A program made the position numbers and the translations under genes. The notes beneath the pieces were generated by a model. That model saw only the letters and a program-made list of their open reading frames with translations, searched no databases and had not been told where the DNA came from. Of a stretch of 64,000 nucleotides of DNA, positions 59,854 through 64,000 are shown in pieces. Source of the stretch: Klugiella xanthotipulae (lineage in GTDB: Bacteria; Actinomycetota; Actinomycetes; Actinomycetales; Microbacteriaceae); contig NZ_VFPN01000004.1 in NCBI RefSeq assembly GCF_006716695.1, positions 62,001 to 126,000 on the forward strand, written 5' to 3'. The first letter of the stretch is position 1, and each line of letters begins with the position of its first letter.

Positions 59854-60207
59854 TTAGGGGGTACCCAGCCGCCCCAGCAGGTACCAGACCGCCGTGCTCA
59901 GCTCGGGGTGCTCACGGGGGATCTCGTGCAGCAGTCGGCGCTCGACCGCCTCGGCATTACGCCGATGTTCCGCGGCGTCGGACACGGTACTCATCCCGGC
60001 CAGTCGGGCCAGGCCGTGCTCGGCGGCCAGGCCGCGCCCGTGCAGCTCGTCGTCGAGCAGGGTCGCCACGACGAGCTCGTCCACGCTGGGCATTACGGCC
60101 ATGAACTCGGCCGGGTCTTCACCCTCCCTGGCGTGGTGCTCGATTAGCGCCGCACGCTCGAGCCGGGCGTTGCGCCGCAGGTGGGGGATGCTCTCGGTGT
60201 CGATCAT
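59854..60207 (-). CDS. Small hypothetical protein coupled to the next upstream gene
   Basis: 117 residues. The ATG overlaps the upstream gene's stop as ATGA (60207-60204), so it is translated with it. It is helical, rich in Glu, Arg and His (NARLERAALIEHHAREGEDP, DEAEHRRNAE-like segments), with no membrane segment. I do not recognise it. Pairing with the upstream gene is the only clue. Confidence 0.65.
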   Translation of the reverse strand: MIDTESIPHLRRNARLERAALIEHHAREGEDPAEFMAVMPSVDELVVATLLDDELHGRGLAAEHGLARLAGMSTVSDAAEHRRNAEAVERRLLHEIPREHPELSTAVWYLLGRLGTP

Positions 60208-61133
60208 GCGGCCCGCACCCCGCCCCCGGCGGCGGCCCGCGCCGCGGCAATCGCCTCCACTACTCGGCTGCGCAGCGCGTTGGAGCGCTCCGTGAAGCTG
60301 CGCTGCTGGCGCACGTACTCTGCCTTACCGGCATCCGTCTCGATGGCCACAGCGGGCAGTCCGTAGGCCGACACATCGTAGGGGGAGGCCTGCATATCGA
60401 GTGTGCGGATGCTCAGGGCCAACTCAAAGGTGTCGAGCAGTAGCTCGCCGGGTACGAGCGGCCCGAGCTTGCTCGCCCACTTGTATACGTCCATCCCCGC
60501 GTGCAGGCAGCCGGGCTGCTCCGTGCTGGGCTGGTTGTCGCGCGTGGGGACGGGCGCCGCCCGGTTGAGTGGCACCGCCTCGGGCGTAAAGAAGCGGAAC
60601 GCGTCGTAGTGGGAGCAGACAATCTTGTGCGACTCAACCACGGCATCCGTGTCGCCCCGCGATAGTCGGAGCGGCGTGTGCTCGTGCCGCTGCTCACCCG
60701 GGTGCTGCCGGTAGACCATCGCCCACTCGTGCAGCCCAAAGCAACTGAACTGCCCGGCCCGCGCGGCCGTCTGCGAGAGCAGCTGTTCCACGAAGGTGAC
60801 CGTACCGAGTTTGGCCGTCAGAAACGCGGATGCATTCACCACGCGGCCCGCCCCGCAGCCCCGGTACCAGCGCCACTCGGCCCGCTCGTGGGCTCCGGCA
60901 TCCGCCAGACAGACCCCCGCGCCGGGGTGCCAGCGGCGTAGCAGCGCGGGTCTGACCGGGTAGTAGGTGAAGAGGAAATCCTCGACGGCGTGGGTCTCAC
61001 CCGAGAGCCGGCGTGCGCGCCAACCTGCTGTGAGCGTATCGGCCCGTTCGGCGTGTTCGAGGGCGCGCTGCTGCCAGTGCTCGGGGCTGAGGGCCACCGA
61101 TCCGCAGGTGATGCAGCGCGTATCCATAGGCAC
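60204..61133 (-). CDS. Conserved actinobacterial protein, often labelled 3-methyladenine DNA glycosylase
   Basis: 309 residues. The motif EDFLFTYYPVRPALLRRWHPG, an internal LHEWAMVYRQ and CLHAGMDVYKWASKLGP identify a conserved actinobacterial family usually annotated as 3-methyladenine DNA glycosylase. None of the known glycosylase folds' key residues are evident to me, so the label should be treated as unproven. The N-terminus has a CxxC pair (CITC). It starts at GTG 61133, or at ATG 61127. TAGAAT, a near-perfect -10, lies immediately upstream, so the mRNA may be leaderless. Confidence 0.7.
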   Translation of the reverse strand: MPMDTRCITCGSVALSPEHWQQRALEHAERADTLTAGWRARRLSGETHAVEDFLFTYYPVRPALLRRWHPGAGVCLADAGAHERAEWRWYRGCGAGRVVNASAFLTAKLGTVTFVEQLLSQTAARAGQFSCFGLHEWAMVYRQHPGEQRHEHTPLRLSRGDTDAVVESHKIVCSHYDAFRFFTPEAVPLNRAAPVPTRDNQPSTEQPGCLHAGMDVYKWASKLGPLVPGELLLDTFELALSIRTLDMQASPYDVSAYGLPAVAIETDAGKAEYVRQQRSFTERSNALRSRVVEAIAAARAAAGGGVRAA

Positions 61134-61261
61134 AGATTCTACCCGCCACCGCCGACACGAGCCGGGATGAGCGATATCCGGTATCCTGGTGAGCGATTCT
61201 GCGACGGTCCGGCAGTACCACGGCCCAGGAGACCTCGCCCCGATAAGAACAGGACTACCCC

Positions 61262-62008
61262 ATGACTGCTCCCACCCTGTGGTCGATTCCCACGCCGGTG
61301 AGCCACACGCTGTCCACCTCCGAGGGGTTCTCGCGGCACGTCAAACCGGAGAGTGCGCTCGGTAAGGCGCTCGCCGTTGTGGGTTTTATCGCCCTGCTTC
61401 TGCTCATGTACAACGTGTTCAGCACGGTGTCGGGGGCGCTTGACTCGGGCCTGGGGTCGCGCTATTGGCTCCCGCTCTTCTTCTCCACCCTGGGGGAGAA
61501 TGGCAACGTTAACCCGATCCTGGTCGCGTATGTGTGGGGCCCGGTGATCGCGCTGCCCATCGTCCTGGTCCTCTGGGTTCTGCGGCTGGCGACGCGTCGT
61601 CAGCTCGCCGAGAAGGTCTTTGCCGCCTACAGCCAGGGCGGATTCCTGGTGAAGGCCCTGGGCCTGCCCCTCGCGTTTAACCAGGGCAAGGTGCAGCTGG
61701 TGCCCCAGATTGCGATGCCTGCCCACGCTGACGATATCGAATCGGCGCAGTGGTTTGTGAACCTCCAGCAGACGCTTGCCGCTTATGACTCCCGCACGGC
61801 CAAGCCTCTCCTCAAGTCGCTCACGGGCACGCTGAAGAACGTTAAGACGGTCGTGCCGGCCAGCGCCGTCTTTGCGGATGCTCCGCGCGAGGCGCTCCTC
61901 ATGGCGGCCCCCGCGGCCTCCGGCGAGGCCACGATCCGGGCCATCACGAGCACTGATAAGGGCTTGACCTCGGCGATCGTGAACATGAAGGGCTTTGAGG
62001 GCGTCTAG
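61262..62008 (+). CDS. Hypothetical membrane protein
   Basis: 248 residues from ATG 61262, behind AGGA. There are two transmembrane helices at about 35-55 and 90-110, then a soluble cytoplasmic domain of 130 residues with short helices (LQQTLAAYDSRTAKPLLKSL) and a Val/Ala-rich end. I do not recognise a family. It is followed by a 101-base gap and the potassium-transporter gene. Confidence 0.7.
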   Translation: MTAPTLWSIPTPVSHTLSTSEGFSRHVKPESALGKALAVVGFIALLLLMYNVFSTVSGALDSGLGSRYWLPLFFSTLGENGNVNPILVAYVWGPVIALPIVLVLWVLRLATRRQLAEKVFAAYSQGGFLVKALGLPLAFNQGKVQLVPQIAMPAHADDIESAQWFVNLQQTLAAYDSRTAKPLLKSLTGTLKNVKTVVPASAVFADAPREALLMAAPAASGEATIRAITSTDKGLTSAIVNMKGFEGV

Positions 62009-62109
62009 CCGTGGCCTCCGGCCTATGACGATGTGGGGAACCGTGCCCGCCGCGTATCGTTACCAAAAGGTGTCTCAATAGCTCCCGTCCAGGAGTAGTG
62101 TTCTCGTTC

Positions 62110-64000
62110 GTGACGGATAAAAGTCGTGCGAGTGACGGAGACCTGCGAGCAGCCAAACGGTGGATCATCGGTGACCCGCTGCCCAACCACAAGTTGGAGG
62201 GTCAGCTACTCTCGAAGCGTCTCGCCCTGCCCATCTTTGCGAGCGACCCGCTGTCGAGTGTGGCCTACGCGCCCCAAGAACTCCTGATGATTCTGCTGCT
62301 CGGCGGGCTCACCTTCCTCAGCTTCGCACCGTGGGTGGCCGCGGCCGTCGTGCTGCTGCTGCTCGTGGTGGTGGCGAGCTACCGCCAGCTGATTCGCGCG
62401 TACCCCTCGGGCGGTGGCGACTATGAGGTGGCCCACAAAAACCTGGGCGAGAAGGCCGGGGTGATTGTGGCCTCTGCCCTGCTCGTGGACTACGTACTCA
62501 CGGTGGCCGTGTCGGTGGCGAGCGGCGTGGACAATATCCTCTCCGCGATCCCCGAGCTCAACCCGTTTCGGGTGGAGATCGCGGTGGGTTTCGTGGTCAT
62601 CATCGCGGCGGTCAACCTGCGGGGTGTGCGCGAGTCGAGCACGGCGTTTGCGGTGCCCACGTATCTGTTTGTGGCGAGCATCCTGGTGATGGTGATTGTG
62701 GGGCTGGGCCGTACCCTGCTGGGTGATGCGCCCGTTGCCGAGTCCGCGGGCTTCGACGTGCAGGCGGATTCGCTCACCCAGGCCGCCGTTGTGCTGCTCA
62801 TCTTGCGCTCGTTTGCGAGCGGCTGTAGCGCGCTGACCGGTGTGGAGGCGATCTCGAACGGTATCCCGGCCTTCCGCCTGCCCAAGGTGCGTAACGCCCA
62901 GCGCACGCTCACCTGGATGGGGGGCATCGCGATCACGCTCTTTGTGGGACTGTTGTCGCTGGCCATGATTAGTGGCGTGCACTACGCGGAGGATGCCTGC
63001 CACCTGATCGGCCTGGCCGACTGTGAGAACACGCCGCAGCGTAGCCTGGTGGCCCAGGTGGCGGCGGCCACGTTTGGCAACAACAGCATCCTGTTTTTCG
63101 TTGTGCAGGCGGCCACGGCGGCGGTGCTGCTGCTCGCCGCCAACACGGCATTTAACGGCTTCCCGTTGCTCGGTTCGGTGCTGGCCCGGGACGGCTACGC
63201 GCCCAAGGCGCTCAACACCCGCGGCGACCGCCTCGTCTACTCCAACGGGATGCTCGTGCTGGCCCTGTGCGCCGTCGCCATTCTGGTGATCTACCAGGCC
63301 AACCTGACGCAGCTCATCCAGCTGTACATCATCGGCGTCTTTGTGTCGTTTACGCTCGGCCAGACGGGAATGGTGGTGCACTGGGTGAAGCTGATGCGCC
63401 GACTGGGGTGGACCTCCCGTGCTCGGCCCACTATCCTGCTGCGGCTTTCAATCAATTCGCTGGGCGCGCTGATGACCGCGAGTGTGTTGATCGTGGTAAC
63501 GATCACCAAGTTTACCCACGGGGCCTGGATCGTGTTTGCGATTATGCCCCTGCTGGTCCTCGTGATGATCGGTATCAACCGCTACTACCGGGATGTCAAC
63601 CACGAGATTGCCCTGGACGGGGTGACCCACTTCGGGGCGCGCGGCGACCACGCGATTGTGCTCGTGGGGAGCCTGCAGAAGCCCACTCTGAAAGCTCTCG
63701 AGTACGCGATTGCGGCCAAACACGAGAGCCTGGAGGCTGTGCACGTCTCGGTGGATCAGGAGTCCACCCGCCACCTGCAACAGCAGTGGATTGACCTGGA
63801 TATGCACCAGAAATTGCGCATTATCTCCTCGCCCTACCGTGACATCGCGATCCCGCTCACCGAGTACATTGTTGCCCGGCGCAAGAAGCACGGTGCCGAG
63901 GTGGTCACGGTATACCTGCCGCAGTACATCGTGGGTCACTGGTGGGAGCGCCTCCTGCACAACCACAGGGCCACCCGGGTGCGGCAGAAGCTCATGCTCA
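62110..64000 (+). CDS. KimA-like potassium transporter (APC superfamily), partial
   Basis: 630 codons are visible; the stop lies beyond the right edge. About twelve transmembrane helices of the APC superfamily. Conserved blocks closely match KimA, the high-affinity K+/H+ symporter of Bacillus subtilis: SDPLSSVAYAPQELL, SYRQLIRAYPSGGGDYEV, NLGEKAGVIVASALLVDYVL, FASGCSALTGVEAISNGIPA and GVFVSFTLGQTGM. The cytosolic C-terminus (after about residue 500) is the KimA-type regulatory domain. KimA is inhibited by c-di-AMP in other bacteria. The start is uncertain: GTG 62110 or GTG 62098, with AGGAG at 62091-62095. I saw no c-di-AMP riboswitch in the short upstream gap. Confidence 0.85.
   Translation, partial: MTDKSRASDGDLRAAKRWIIGDPLPNHKLEGQLLSKRLALPIFASDPLSSVAYAPQELLMILLLGGLTFLSFAPWVAAAVVLLLLVVVASYRQLIRAYPSGGGDYEVAHKNLGEKAGVIVASALLVDYVLTVAVSVASGVDNILSAIPELNPFRVEIAVGFVVIIAAVNLRGVRESSTAFAVPTYLFVASILVMVIVGLGRTLLGDAPVAESAGFDVQADSLTQAAVVLLILRSFASGCSALTGVEAISNGIPAFRLPKVRNAQRTLTWMGGIAITLFVGLLSLAMISGVHYAEDACHLIGLADCENTPQRSLVAQVAAATFGNNSILFFVVQAATAAVLLLAANTAFNGFPLLGSVLARDGYAPKALNTRGDRLVYSNGMLVLALCAVAILVIYQANLTQLIQLYIIGVFVSFTLGQTGMVVHWVKLMRRLGWTSRARPTILLRLSINSLGALMTASVLIVVTITKFTHGAWIVFAIMPLLVLVMIGINRYYRDVNHEIALDGVTHFGARGDHAIVLVGSLQKPTLKALEYAIAAKHESLEAVHVSVDQESTRHLQQQWIDLDMHQKLRIISSPYRDIAIPLTEYIVARRKKHGAEVVTVYLPQYIVGHWWERLLHNHRATRVRQKLML

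Noticed and set aside
60204-61133. Accepting 3-methyladenine DNA glycosylase as the function
   Set aside because: The name is attached to this family in databases, but I see no glycosylase active-site motif, so the function is left open.

Overview
The window is high-GC chromosomal DNA from an actinobacterium, most likely Microbacteriaceae. The evidence is a WXG100/EccB-EccC-EccD/mycosin type VII secretion locus, a 6C small RNA, the DUF3151-purA pair, LAxTG-type wall-anchor signals and frequent GTG starts with ATGA/GTGA overlaps. I cannot fix the genus from sequence alone. I saw no tRNA, rRNA, CRISPR array or insertion sequence.

Layout. 0-4 kb: a CUT2 sugar ABC transporter (ATPase, permease, second permease cut by the left edge) divergent from its LacI-type regulator, with a clear promoter and operator between them. 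4.3-10.9 kb: secreted proteins, namely a cholesterol-oxidase-like GMC flavoenzyme and a triplicated leucine-rich-repeat protein, then a DUF1648 membrane protein and a VanY-like D,D-carboxypeptidase lipoprotein. 10.9-28.1 kb: the type VII secretion locus. mycP, eccB and one eccD run leftward. Rightward are two WXG100 genes, a membrane protein, a second eccD, a zinc-ribbon/RDD/FHA protein, a large WXG-containing protein, a helical protein, a third WXG100 and eccC with three ATPase domains. No clear eccE or eccA is present.

28.1-34.6 kb: a GntR regulator divergent from a 5-oxoprolinase operon (NRAMP-like transporter, pxpA, fused pxpB-pxpC, biotin carboxylase/BCCP). 34.6-37.8 kb: an SRPBCC gene broken at a (CG)6 tract, a quinone oxidoreductase, a TrmH-type methyltransferase and a DUF805 protein. 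37.8-38.9 kb: a 1-kb non-coding region with a run of strong hairpins and then a textbook 6C RNA. 38.9-45.5 kb: DUF3151, purA, chorismate mutase, two SGNH hydrolases with PKD-like tails and two FluC/CrcB fluoride channels. 45.7-57.5 kb: two large wall-anchored proteins, a 2,811-residue vWA/CnaB-repeat/DUF11 adhesin and an M60 (mucinase-type) metallopeptidase. 57.6-64 kb: small conserved or unknown genes and a KimA-like potassium transporter running off the right edge.

How it fits together. The adhesin, M60 peptidase, SGNH hydrolases, LRR protein, cholesterol oxidase and type VII apparatus give this stretch a strongly cell-surface and secretory character, suggesting life on or near a host or another complex biotic surface. 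The most unusual points are the two EccD paralogues flanking the WXG100 genes, the hairpin-rich RNA region next to 6C, twin hairpins with an identical loop behind the WXG100 pair, and the frameshifted dinucleotide tract.
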